This document shows, one piece after another, positions 43,692-52,567 of a DNA stretch of 64,000 nucleotides. The notes below the pieces were generated by a model. The model was not told the DNA's origin, searched no databases, and was given only the letters and a program-made list of their open reading frames with translations. Source of the stretch: Thalassospira australica (GTDB taxonomy: Bacteria; Pseudomonadota; Alphaproteobacteria; Rhodospirillales; Thalassospiraceae); contig NZ_JRJE01000031.1 in assembly GCF_000763295.1 (NCBI RefSeq), positions 496,001 to 560,000 on the forward strand, given 5' to 3'. Made by a program: the position numbers and the translations under genes. The first letter of the stretch is position 1. Each line of letters starts with the position of its first letter.

Positions 43692-44629
43692 TTTTCGACG
43701 GCCTTAACGACCGCAACTGCCGCGACGAAATCTTCAAGCGAATGCCCGACAGATTTAAATACCGTGCATTCCCCGTCCGTTTCGCGGCCCTTGACCTGCC
43801 CGCGCGTCAGGCCGAACAGATCACCGATAATGTCAGATTTGGCAATCGCGCCGCTGTCCATCGCCTGAACCACGTCGCCACCTTCGGCACTTGCACCTTC
43901 GAAGCTATCAACATAGATGCGGCAGTTTTTCATCACCGCGTCGTCGGTTTCGCGCATGGTTGGTTTAAATGCGCCGACCAGATCAACGTGCGTGCCGTCG
44001 CGCAGCCAATCGCCATGCACCAAGGGTTCGGTTGAAAGCGTTGCACATGAAATCAGGTCTGCAGTTTTGCATGCCTCTTCAAGGTCGTCGGTCCCTCTGG
44101 CGTTAAAGCCAAGCTCAGCAATTTCGGTGGCAAGTTTGACGGCCTTGTCTGCATTGCGGTTCCAGATGGTGACATTCTTGATCGGACGCACGGACGCATG
44201 GGCCTTGATCAATTGCGGTGCCATCGCACCTGATCCGACCATGAGCATGTCGCGGGTGTCTTTCCGGGCCAGATAATCTGCCGCCAGTGCCGATGCTGCG
44301 GCTGTGCGGCGCGTGGTCAGTTTGGTGCCATCAATCACAGCAGACGGTTGGCCTGATAGCGCATCAAGCAAAACATAGGTTCCCGAAACAGCAGGCAGGT
44401 TACGTGCAGAGTTCCCCGGAACCACGGCAGCGATTTTCACGCCTGCCGCCCCGTCCTTTTGCCATGCGGGCATGATCAGGAAAGTCGCGTCATCCTCGGC
44501 ACTACGTTCCATGTTGAAATGACTGCGGAGCGGGGCTTCGCATCCGTGTTCAAACCCGTCGCGAAGGGCTTCAACCAGATCACGGGGCGATACAAATTTT
44601 TCGATATCGTCAGCAGAGATGAAACGCAT
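43688..44629 (-). CDS. Ornithine cyclodeaminase/mu-crystallin family protein
   Basis: NAD(P)-binding protein of 313 residues. Evidence: L-M-V-G-S-G-A-M-A-P-Q-L-I-K-A-H, I-W-N-R-N-A-D-K-A, D-L-I-S-C-A-T-L-S-T-E-P-L and H-V-D-L-V-G-A-F-K-P-T-M-R-E. Family members are ornithine cyclodeaminase, alanine dehydrogenase or pyrroline-2-carboxylate reductase. AGGAAGG precedes ATG 44629. It is coupled to a thioesterase. The reaction cannot be fixed; a pyrroline/piperideine-carboxylate reductase role would fit the amine-rich neighbourhood. Confidence 0.85.
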   Translation of the reverse strand: MRFISADDIEKFVSPRDLVEALRDGFEHGCEAPLRSHFNMERSAEDDATFLIMPAWQKDGAAGVKIAAVVPGNSARNLPAVSGTYVLLDALSGQPSAVIDGTKLTTRRTAAASALAADYLARKDTRDMLMVGSGAMAPQLIKAHASVRPIKNVTIWNRNADKAVKLATEIAELGFNARGTDDLEEACKTADLISCATLSTEPLVHGDWLRDGTHVDLVGAFKPTMRETDDAVMKNCRIYVDSFEGASAEGGDVVQAMDSGAIAKSDIIGDLFGLTRGQVKGRETDGECTVFKSVGHSLEDFVAAVAVVKAVEK

Positions 44630-44755
44630 GAGCCTTCCTGTAGATTTATTTTCATTTCAGTGCGGTAGCGGTCATGTTTTATACCACGTCACACCGCTCA
44701 CGTCACAGGAAGACCAATAGTTTTTTGTACTGTTTTCCGCAGAAATCACACAGGA

Positions 44756-45607
44756 TTACGGCAGTAAAAACCGCTTAAGAGTGCCAAACAACGACCCGGT
44801 TCCCAAAAACAGTTCTTCAAGCACGGTAAAGTGGTTTGCGCCCCATGCCTTATAGACAGAAACCTTAAGCCCGGCACTACCACAATACGCCCCATACGCA
44901 TCACTTTGACGCACGAACTCCGGGCTTTCATTGCCGCCAACCACGACCAGCAATCGCGCCCCGATCGGAACAACATCAAGCATGGGGGAATTATCCGCAG
45001 CCGATGCTTCATCAAGGCGGATGTCCTCATTAAGCGTCGTATGGCGGACCGGTTCGAGATCAAAAACACCCGATATGGGGACAACTGCCTCAAACGGCAT
45101 GGCATCACCTAGGACGTCCGACCAATCCAGCGTGGCAAGACGGGCGACAATCTGCCCACCGGCCGAATGCCCGGAGATCGAAATACGGTCACGGTCACCG
45201 TTGAAATCTTCGATGTTCTGATAGACGTGCGTAATGCACCGCACGGCTTCTTCGGTAATGTCGGCAACGGTGACATCCGGGCACAAATCGTAATTCGGGC
45301 AAATCACCGTAAACCCGGCCGCAACAAGGTCACGCGCGACAAAGGCGTAATCCTTTTTGTCCTGACTGCGCCAGTATCCCCCATGAAAGAACACATGCAC
45401 CGGCGCGCCCGGCTCGGCGGCCATATAGACATCCATGGTTTCCTTGGGACCATCACCAAACCGCACATCAAGCTTGCCGCCAAGCTGTGCGCGGGTTTCG
45501 TCAGACAATTTCACAAACCGGTCAAAATGGGTCATGAACTCCGGCACGGTTTCGCGCGGGTTATATTGCCATTCCAATTCTGCTGCTGTGAAACCACCCC
45601 AACTCAT
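44756..45607 (-). CDS. Alpha/beta hydrolase, kynurenine formamidase-like
   Basis: Hydrolase of 283 residues: V-H-V-F-F-H-G-G-Y-W-R-S-Q-D-K (HGGYW oxyanion motif), I-S-G-H-S-A-G-G-Q-I-V-A-R-L (nucleophilic Ser) and the final A-N-H-F-T-V-L-E (catalytic His). This layout matches eukaryote-type arylformamidases and esterases. ATG 45607 has GAGG five bases upstream; a GTG at 45613 would add two residues. No other tryptophan-degradation gene is nearby, so N-formylkynurenine is only one possible substrate. Confidence 0.82.
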   Translation of the reverse strand: MSWGGFTAAELEWQYNPRETVPEFMTHFDRFVKLSDETRAQLGGKLDVRFGDGPKETMDVYMAAEPGAPVHVFFHGGYWRSQDKKDYAFVARDLVAAGFTVICPNYDLCPDVTVADITEEAVRCITHVYQNIEDFNGDRDRISISGHSAGGQIVARLATLDWSDVLGDAMPFEAVVPISGVFDLEPVRHTTLNEDIRLDEASAADNSPMLDVVPIGARLLVVVGGNESPEFVRQSDAYGAYCGSAGLKVSVYKAWGANHFTVLEELFLGTGSLFGTLKRFLLP

Positions 45608-45823
45608 CGGCACCTCGGCTTTTACGGGTCTTATCTGTTTACGTTCAAAATGCGGTTATTGATCTTTCTTCAATTTTCCCCTGTTTGCAAACACTTCACG
45701 TAAACCGCCCGATTTTTGCGTATTTTCACCGACAATGATTGAACCGCACATTGCACAAACGGTTGCCGGTCGGGTGATTTGTCGCCACGGCGCACTTGTT
45801 GATATCAGCGACCTTGCACTTGA

Positions 45824-48800
45824 TCAGTAATCAAGGCGGTACTGCACACCAGCCTTGCTGTCGATTTCCGTGGTTTCGCTGGTCACGCTGATATTAGGGG
45901 TTACCTCAATTTCCACTTCGACCCCGCTTGAGCCCGGCGTGGACCCAGCCTTAGTGCCGACATAGACACCTTCTGTCAGGTATTTGCCGACCTTGACTTC
46001 GGGGCCGTTTTCGCCACCGCCGACCTGCAGGACATCTGCGCCGATAAAGCGCCGCACCTGCCCAACCACATCAAGCCCGGAGCCACCACCTGACAATTCG
46101 TTAAGCGCACTGGCAAGCTGCACGGCCTCAATCGCGGACAAGCTGCCCTGTGATTTGCCAAACAGGACCTGCGACAGAATTTCGTCTTCTGGCAGGGATG
46201 GATTGGACGTTAAAACCAGTTCCGGATCGCTTGATGGTCCTTGGAAACCTGCAGACACTTCGAGATCGTCAGTGGTGTACACCCCTTCGATATCAAGCAT
46301 CGGGTCTGGCGGCGATCCGCCGGCAAACGTAATCGAAGAATCCTTGATCACGAATGTTTTGCCAATGACATCAAGCTGCCCGCGCAAAGCCGACAACTGT
46401 CCGGTGATTTGCGGAGCATCTGTCGTACCGGTAACTTCCAGGCGCCCGCCCCATTCGGAATCAAGCCCCTTGCCGCGCACAAACAGACGACCGGGGATAT
46501 CGACGGTGACGTCAAGGTTGCCCCTAAACCCGCCCTGGTCCGCTTCACTTTTTTCAGCTTCTTTTGTTTGCGTTGCATCGGGCAGGTTTTCAATTTCGAT
46601 GGTTGGCACTGATTCCGGCAGCGCCAAGGTCAAATCGACCTCGCCACGCTGCACTGAAACCGTGCTTTTGATATCGGCTTCTGATTGTGATCCTGTCACA
46701 CTGGCTTGAACATCGGCCCAGAATTGCAGCTCATCCTTACGTGACAGGGCAACATTGCGCAGATCGGCCGAGACATCATAGCGAACCTCCCCGCCATCAA
46801 GCATGCGCAGATCAACCGATGATTTAACCGTGCCGTTACCACCATCCGTTGCCGTGAAGGACGGTATCGAAAGACCGTTTTGATCAAAGGTCCCGGCAAG
46901 CGTCATCTGATCAAGAATGGTGCCATATTCAAGGTTCTCATATTGACCTTCAGTAAGGGAAACTTCACCGTTCCAGCGGATGTCATCAAGGGTCCCTGCG
47001 ACATCCACCGCAAGATCGATCTTGCCCGAAAGCTGATGATCGGGGGCGGGAACATAAGGCCAGAATTCAGCAATTTCGCCATTCAGTCGCACGGCAGCAG
47101 ACACCGGCGCCCCAAGATCGGGGCTGAATTGCTGTTCAAGCACCGATATCGCAAGCGGAACAGTACCATTTGCCGATACGGTTTCAACATCGCCATTACC
47201 AAGCGTTGCCTGCCCTTCAAGCGTTCCGTCTTTAAGCGAGATATCAAGAAGCATTTCAAAAGGTTTCAGGTCTTCGACCGCCTTGGCGGTAATACCTGTG
47301 ATCTGCCCATTCACCTGTGCTGTGGGCAACCGGCCCCGTTCTTCACGCAAGCTGGCATCGAGGTTTGCGGTACCACTTAGCCCATCAAAACCTGATATCC
47401 GGCCCCATGGCCCAAGATCAACACCGCTAAGTTTCACATCCCCTGCAAGGGATTGCAGATTGGCTTCCTGATTAAGGGTGGCGGTCAATTGGCCGGTACC
47501 CACCGTCAAATCCGCATCAAGTTGCTGACTGCCGTTGTCGCGCATTACAAATTGCAGCGGTTGGCGAAGCACGATCTTCTGATCCCCGATAACCGCATCA
47601 AACTGGCTGGCCGACACACGGATGTCCGTGCCGAGGGAAATCTCTGCCACCAGATCTGTGGTTAGTGGCACATTGCCCTGATAAAGCCCCGATCCATCCA
47701 AGGTAATCGCCAATTGATCCAGCCCGCCCTTGACACCAAGTGCAACATCCTTAACCGCGAGGCTGCCCGCAAGTATATCAATGGCCGCAAGCTTTGCTGT
47801 GATGTTCGGTGCATCAAAAGCATCCGCAACCGTCGCATCAAGGGTGACGTCTTCGATCATTGTCGGGTTGCCTTCGACATCCCCCTCCATGCGAAGTCCC
47901 TTGGCCTTTGCTGCCACCGAAATGGTTTGGCGGGCACCGTCGGGCTCAAAGCGAACATCGGCCAAAAGTGACCCATTGGCAAAGGGCACGGCAAAATCAC
48001 CAAGCAGCTCTGCCTCAAGGCGCGACAAGGAAAGCGCACCACGCATCGGAACGCTGTAACCGGGCAATCCGATATCCCCTGCCAGCGCGATGTGATCCCC
48101 CTCAAGCGTTATGTCCTCAACCCGAAGCCCATCACTTGGCAAGATCACATTGGCACTCAGGTCATAGTCCCGGCCACCAAGTCCAAACCGCCCCTGATTG
48201 ATCAGGGAAAGGACGTTTTGATCTGACCACCTCATTTCCGTAGCAAGCGAGATGTCATCAAACAGCTGCCCACCGGCTTCAAGATTTGGCACGCGCAAAT
48301 CAATCTTTCCGGTTGGTGCGGCAATATCCCCATCAAGCCTGACAGACAGTTTTGAGGGCGCCATGGCAACGCCAATTCCGGGCGGCACAACACCCGGTGC
48401 AAGATCGAAATCAGCACCGACCGCAAGCTGCCCGAAATCATCGGTGATGTCGACGGTAAGCGGCCCTGTGATCATGGCGGTTTCAATGCCCGGCACATCC
48501 ACAGTCAAATCCAGATCGGGTGACAATGTAACCACACCATTGATAGCCGGGCTTGCGCCAACGATACGATCAAGATCAGCAATCCCGAACCCGGTCTGCG
48601 ATGTGGATATCCCCAGATCCGTTTTCAAACCCGTTTTACTTGACCACATCAGGTCATCAAGACTGACCCTGCCCTGACCGCTAAGATCAAGGCCGGAAAT
48701 CGGTGCAAAGATCGAAAGGTCGGCAATATCAGCAACAAGGTTTGCGTTTGAGACGGAAAAGTTTTCGTCAATATCAGCCTGCCCGCGCAAAGCCATGTCC

Positions 48801-50263
48801 GGCACATTCACGACAAGGTTGCGCACAGCGATATCACCAAATCCCGCCGCGATCATCGCCTCAAGCGACAAGTCCTGCTTTGTGCCCAAAACCGCCGCAA
48901 GGTTTTCGTCATTCCACTGCGTTCCGGATGTCGAAAGCGCAAGTGCCGCGGCAACCGTTTCATCACCATCTTCGGGCGATGGCATATCAGCACGCAGGGT
49001 GACATCCGCAATCGAGGAAACCGGCGTTGTGACTTTCTGCCCGTTTAGCGCAACAGCAACACCAGGCATCGCCATATTGCCGTCTGCCGTCACCGACAGA
49101 TCAAGCTGCCCCCAGGATACCGCCCCCTCAAAAAGCGTCGAAAGGCTCGGGGCAAGACTTGCACTTAGGTCTGCATCAACGTCGTTTTCTTCAAGATCAA
49201 GTGTGGTTGTCCCCGCCAAAGAAAGCGCATCGGGAACAGCGATCTCAATCCGATCAAATGACAGGGTTTGTTTAGCCTGATCAAACGCCCCGCCAATGCC
49301 AACATCAACCGTCTTGTGCAAAGGTTTTGGCAGTTGTTCTGTTATGCGCTCTTGCGGGGTCAGCCCGCCATCCAGCGAAAAGGCCAGAACATCTGATGAA
49401 AGCTGTACACCGACATCACTTGAAAGCGCGCCGTAGCCAGCAGCCTTGAGATCAAGCTTGCCTTTCCAGTCATCAGCCGGACCATCACCGTTCAATGCGA
49501 TGGTGATGTCTGCTGCCGTTTGCGGATCAACATCCGCCAGCGTCATCACAAGCCCGTCACGGCCAAGCGCCCCATCGATTTCCGCCGAAAGTTTCTGTTC
49601 GTCGCCGTCAAAGGCAAGATCAAGCTTAAGCCGGTCCGCCCCACTATCAAGGGGCTGCAAATCAACAAGCGCTGTTGCGGACAGGTTTGTGCCAACCTTG
49701 GCCTTGCCACTCAGCGTGTATAAAAAGCTGTTGCCTGATAGCGGATCGACAATGGCGATTTCACCAAGTTCAAGCGCCTCAAGCGATACCGACAACGGCA
49801 AGGCAAAGCTGCCTCCTGTGTCATCTTCTTCCTGCTCGACCGTTTCCGTGGCAGTGCCATCCGGCAAAATGACGTTGGTGCTTGCCAAACCAACCCGGTT
49901 GATCTGTAAACGCCCACCCAAAAGGGCCAAGGGTGACCAATCAAATTCAACATTGCCAAGTTCAAGATGAAAACCATCTGACGCGCGATCCATCGCAAGC
50001 CGGTCAAGTGTCAGTCCGGTCCACAGGCTGCCTTCAATCTGACCAATTTCAAACTGGCTGTCGGTCGCAGCAGAAACGGTTTCATTGATGAACGGTGTCG
50101 CCATGCGCAGCACTGGCCCGGTGCCCGCAAGGGCCACCAATCCAATAAGGCCAAACGTTACCGCCCCAAGACCATAGGCCCCATAGCGCAGCCATTTATT
50201 TGCTGTACGCTTGGGCCCGGTTGGTTTGCTCTTAACTGGTAGAGAATTCTCAGACCCGGTCAA
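45824..50263 (-). CDS. tamB: Translocation and assembly module protein TamB
   Basis: Very long inner-membrane-anchored periplasmic protein (1479 residues). One N-terminal membrane segment (about 27-50) is followed by a long beta-rich region and the conserved C-terminal TamB domain (DUF490) ending V-Q-Y-R-L-D-Y. TamB spans the periplasm as a lipid-transport groove and works with TamA in outer-membrane assembly. No ATG occurs near the start: TTG at 50263-50261 overlaps the tamA stop as TTGA, so the genes are translationally coupled. The C-terminal residues lie in the usual beta-strand pattern. Confidence 0.93.
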   Translation of the reverse strand: MTGSENSLPVKSKPTGPKRTANKWLRYGAYGLGAVTFGLIGLVALAGTGPVLRMATPFINETVSAATDSQFEIGQIEGSLWTGLTLDRLAMDRASDGFHLELGNVEFDWSPLALLGGRLQINRVGLASTNVILPDGTATETVEQEEDDTGGSFALPLSVSLEALELGEIAIVDPLSGNSFLYTLSGKAKVGTNLSATALVDLQPLDSGADRLKLDLAFDGDEQKLSAEIDGALGRDGLVMTLADVDPQTAADITIALNGDGPADDWKGKLDLKAAGYGALSSDVGVQLSSDVLAFSLDGGLTPQERITEQLPKPLHKTVDVGIGGAFDQAKQTLSFDRIEIAVPDALSLAGTTTLDLEENDVDADLSASLAPSLSTLFEGAVSWGQLDLSVTADGNMAMPGVAVALNGQKVTTPVSSIADVTLRADMPSPEDGDETVAAALALSTSGTQWNDENLAAVLGTKQDLSLEAMIAAGFGDIAVRNLVVNVPDMALRGQADIDENFSVSNANLVADIADLSIFAPISGLDLSGQGRVSLDDLMWSSKTGLKTDLGISTSQTGFGIADLDRIVGASPAINGVVTLSPDLDLTVDVPGIETAMITGPLTVDITDDFGQLAVGADFDLAPGVVPPGIGVAMAPSKLSVRLDGDIAAPTGKIDLRVPNLEAGGQLFDDISLATEMRWSDQNVLSLINQGRFGLGGRDYDLSANVILPSDGLRVEDITLEGDHIALAGDIGLPGYSVPMRGALSLSRLEAELLGDFAVPFANGSLLADVRFEPDGARQTISVAAKAKGLRMEGDVEGNPTMIEDVTLDATVADAFDAPNITAKLAAIDILAGSLAVKDVALGVKGGLDQLAITLDGSGLYQGNVPLTTDLVAEISLGTDIRVSASQFDAVIGDQKIVLRQPLQFVMRDNGSQQLDADLTVGTGQLTATLNQEANLQSLAGDVKLSGVDLGPWGRISGFDGLSGTANLDASLREERGRLPTAQVNGQITGITAKAVEDLKPFEMLLDISLKDGTLEGQATLGNGDVETVSANGTVPLAISVLEQQFSPDLGAPVSAAVRLNGEIAEFWPYVPAPDHQLSGKIDLAVDVAGTLDDIRWNGEVSLTEGQYENLEYGTILDQMTLAGTFDQNGLSIPSFTATDGGNGTVKSSVDLRMLDGGEVRYDVSADLRNVALSRKDELQFWADVQASVTGSQSEADIKSTVSVQRGEVDLTLALPESVPTIEIENLPDATQTKEAEKSEADQGGFRGNLDVTVDIPGRLFVRGKGLDSEWGGRLEVTGTTDAPQITGQLSALRGQLDVIGKTFVIKDSSITFAGGSPPDPMLDIEGVYTTDDLEVSAGFQGPSSDPELVLTSNPSLPEDEILSQVLFGKSQGSLSAIEAVQLASALNELSGGGSGLDVVGQVRRFIGADVLQVGGGENGPEVKVGKYLTEGVYVGTKAGSTPGSSGVEVEIEVTPNISVTSETTEIDSKAGVQYRLDY

Positions 50264-52275
50264 AATGCCTGCCCCAGACTGATATAGAATTGATAATCGT
50301 CATCGACATTTTCACGCTTATCAATGGGGACAGCGACATCAAACCGCAGCGGCCCGACCGCCGTGTAATATCGGAATCCAAGACCCGCCGCCCATAGAAG
50401 ATCGATGTCTTCGGGTTCGGATCTAGCATAGACGTTCCCGCCTTCGACAAACGGCACAATGCCAAGACTTTCGGTCACGCGGGCGCGAAATTCAAAGCCA
50501 AGCTCAAGAACCGCCCGACCACCAAGCGGATCATCTTCATCATCAAGCGGCCCGACCTTTTGGTATTCATACCCACGGATTGATCCGCCACCACCAGAAT
50601 AATAACGTTTGTTGGACGGCAGACTGCCACGGTCTTCGCCGATGATGGTGCCGGTCCGCGCCCGTGCGGCCATGACATAATCACCATCCTCATCAATTGC
50701 CAGATACTGCGACCCGGCAAGCGAGACAGAGGTAAAATTGGTATCCGTGTCCGTCAGCCCCATATAGGGCGACACATTGATTTCAAATCGCGTGCCTTTG
50801 GTTGGGTCCAGCGGGTTATCGGTATTGTCATGGCGCAAAATACCGCGCAAGCCCGCCAGATAGAATTCCTCGTTCGGGGAATCTGACCCGGTCAGGTCGG
50901 AATATTCCGCTGTCACACCAAAGGTGGTCGACCAGTTTTCCCAAAGGGGCCTTTCAATACCAACGAAACTGTCAACTGTTTCACCCTGATAAGCATCGGT
51001 ATCGTTATTTTTGGCTTCGCCATCGGCAACAAAGGACTGGGTACGTTCCAAAAATTGCGGCTTTTTGAAACTGGCCGAAACACCTTGTTCAAGGCTGGAA
51101 ACATCCGTGCCCAGTCGCAATTTTTCCCCTGCACCAAACAGGTTTCGGTGCTCCCAAAACGCACTTGCACCGGGACCGTCCGCAGTTGAAAAATCAACCC
51201 CGCCGCCAACAGAGCGCATCTTGCGTTCAACAACGTCAATTTCGACAGGAATTTCACCGTTATCGTTCACTGGTCCGGCCACCTTGACGATGACGCTGTC
51301 AAACAAATTGGATTGCGCCAAATCGCGACGTGTGGTGCGCACCTGATCGGGATGATATTGTTCGCCCTGCTCCCAACTGTGGTAACCGGCAATAAAATCC
51401 GGATCGACTTCCTTGGCGCCATTGACCGTAATATCCCCGAATTTTGCCGGTGGTCCGGCTTCGAAGGCATAGTTGATCGTGATCGTTTTCTTCGCAGTAT
51501 TGGCCGTAACAGTGCGCTTGCCTGCCTTGGCAAGCGGATATCCCCGTTCGCGCAGGATATCGACGCCATATTGTTCGCCAAGAATGATCGGCTCGGCTGT
51601 TGCACGTTGACCAATCTGCAAGCGGGTTTTTTCAAGTTCCTGATCGGTTGCCGTACGTTCAATCACCTTATCGGGATAAGTGGTCACAAGATTGACCGCC
51701 TCGATCAGATAAGGCGTACCGACATCAATATTGTATGTCAGAACGAGGGGCTTTGGCTGATCAGTCTCCGGCGTCAGGCCATCTTCGGCTGATTGCCCTT
51801 CAATCGCATCATCCTGACTTTCATCATCTTCAGAAGGCTCATCCGCAGAACGGGGGGCATCAGATGTCCCGGCGTTTTCCTGTTCGTGGATATCAAAAGT
51901 GATCTGACCATCATAAAAACCGTTTGAGCGCAAAACCGCCTGAAACCGTTCAACGTCATCTTCTGCACGGCGCTGAAGACCCGCACGCGATGCCGTTGGA
52001 CGCGATTGCAGGCGTCGCGCGGTACTGACCCCATCAAGCGCTGCAATCAGCTTTTCTTCCTGCGGATCAATACCGGTGATTTCAACGTCGTATGGGATGG
52101 TTGATCGCAAATCGTTTTGCGCCACAGAACCATTGGCCTCTGTGCCAAACCCAAGCATATCGCCCAACCCATCATCGGACGCACATGCCGTTAACATCGT
52201 TCCCGCAAGCAAAAGCGGAACGATGCGAGCGCGTCGTCCAAAAGAGGTAAATTTATAAGCGATTTTTGTGTTCAA
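50260..52275 (-). CDS. tamA: TamA/Omp85 outer-membrane protein with lipobox
   Basis: Outer-membrane protein of 671 residues with POTRA domains and a C-terminal 16-strand barrel (surface antigen family). The signature barrel motif G-G-G-G-S-I-R-G-Y-E-Y is present; the C terminus ends in aromatic F-Y-I-S-L-G-Q-A-F. The signal peptide ends L-T-A-C-A-S-D-D with Cys at residue 31, a lipobox, which is unusual for TamA. A strongly acidic linker (about 131-176) follows the first POTRA unit. The start is TTG 52275; the nearby ATG at 52280 is out of frame and stops at once. Confidence 0.92.
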   Translation of the reverse strand: MNTKIAYKFTSFGRRARIVPLLLAGTMLTACASDDGLGDMLGFGTEANGSVAQNDLRSTIPYDVEITGIDPQEEKLIAALDGVSTARRLQSRPTASRAGLQRRAEDDVERFQAVLRSNGFYDGQITFDIHEQENAGTSDAPRSADEPSEDDESQDDAIEGQSAEDGLTPETDQPKPLVLTYNIDVGTPYLIEAVNLVTTYPDKVIERTATDQELEKTRLQIGQRATAEPIILGEQYGVDILRERGYPLAKAGKRTVTANTAKKTITINYAFEAGPPAKFGDITVNGAKEVDPDFIAGYHSWEQGEQYHPDQVRTTRRDLAQSNLFDSVIVKVAGPVNDNGEIPVEIDVVERKMRSVGGGVDFSTADGPGASAFWEHRNLFGAGEKLRLGTDVSSLEQGVSASFKKPQFLERTQSFVADGEAKNNDTDAYQGETVDSFVGIERPLWENWSTTFGVTAEYSDLTGSDSPNEEFYLAGLRGILRHDNTDNPLDPTKGTRFEINVSPYMGLTDTDTNFTSVSLAGSQYLAIDEDGDYVMAARARTGTIIGEDRGSLPSNKRYYSGGGGSIRGYEYQKVGPLDDEDDPLGGRAVLELGFEFRARVTESLGIVPFVEGGNVYARSEPEDIDLLWAAGLGFRYYTAVGPLRFDVAVPIDKRENVDDDYQFYISLGQAF

Positions 52276-52567
52276 CCCATCGTGCCCTTGTTCATTGCGC
52301 CCATACGCCCGTTCATGACTGAACTTTATTGTTTTCGGCCAGCAACATCATACGAGCGCACAACGCTCAGGATGACTAAAAGTTTCAAAACAGCCTATTG
52401 AAAATACCTTATTTTTATTCTGCGCACAGGTCGAGTACGTCCTGTGTCATATCCCATGAAAAAATGGCATGGCTGTGAACGATAAACGCGCTTGTGCAAT
52501 ATTTGGATTGGGCGTACCGCAAGTTGAGCACAACCTGTGCGCATCCCCATTGCAGGAGGTCCACCCC
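52276..52567. promoter_or_regulatory. Divergent region between tamA and the ATP-grasp gene
   Basis: 292 bases. The rightward gene's frame is open from 52469, but AGGAGG at 52555-52560 with GTG at 52568 fixes the true start, so 52469-52567 is leader. No clear dyad is seen. Confidence 0.55.

Noticed and set aside
45735..45830. 31-codon ORF (ATG 45735) overlapping the end of tamB
   Set aside because: No SD, and it overlaps the tamB stop. The composition looks protein-like but support is insufficient.
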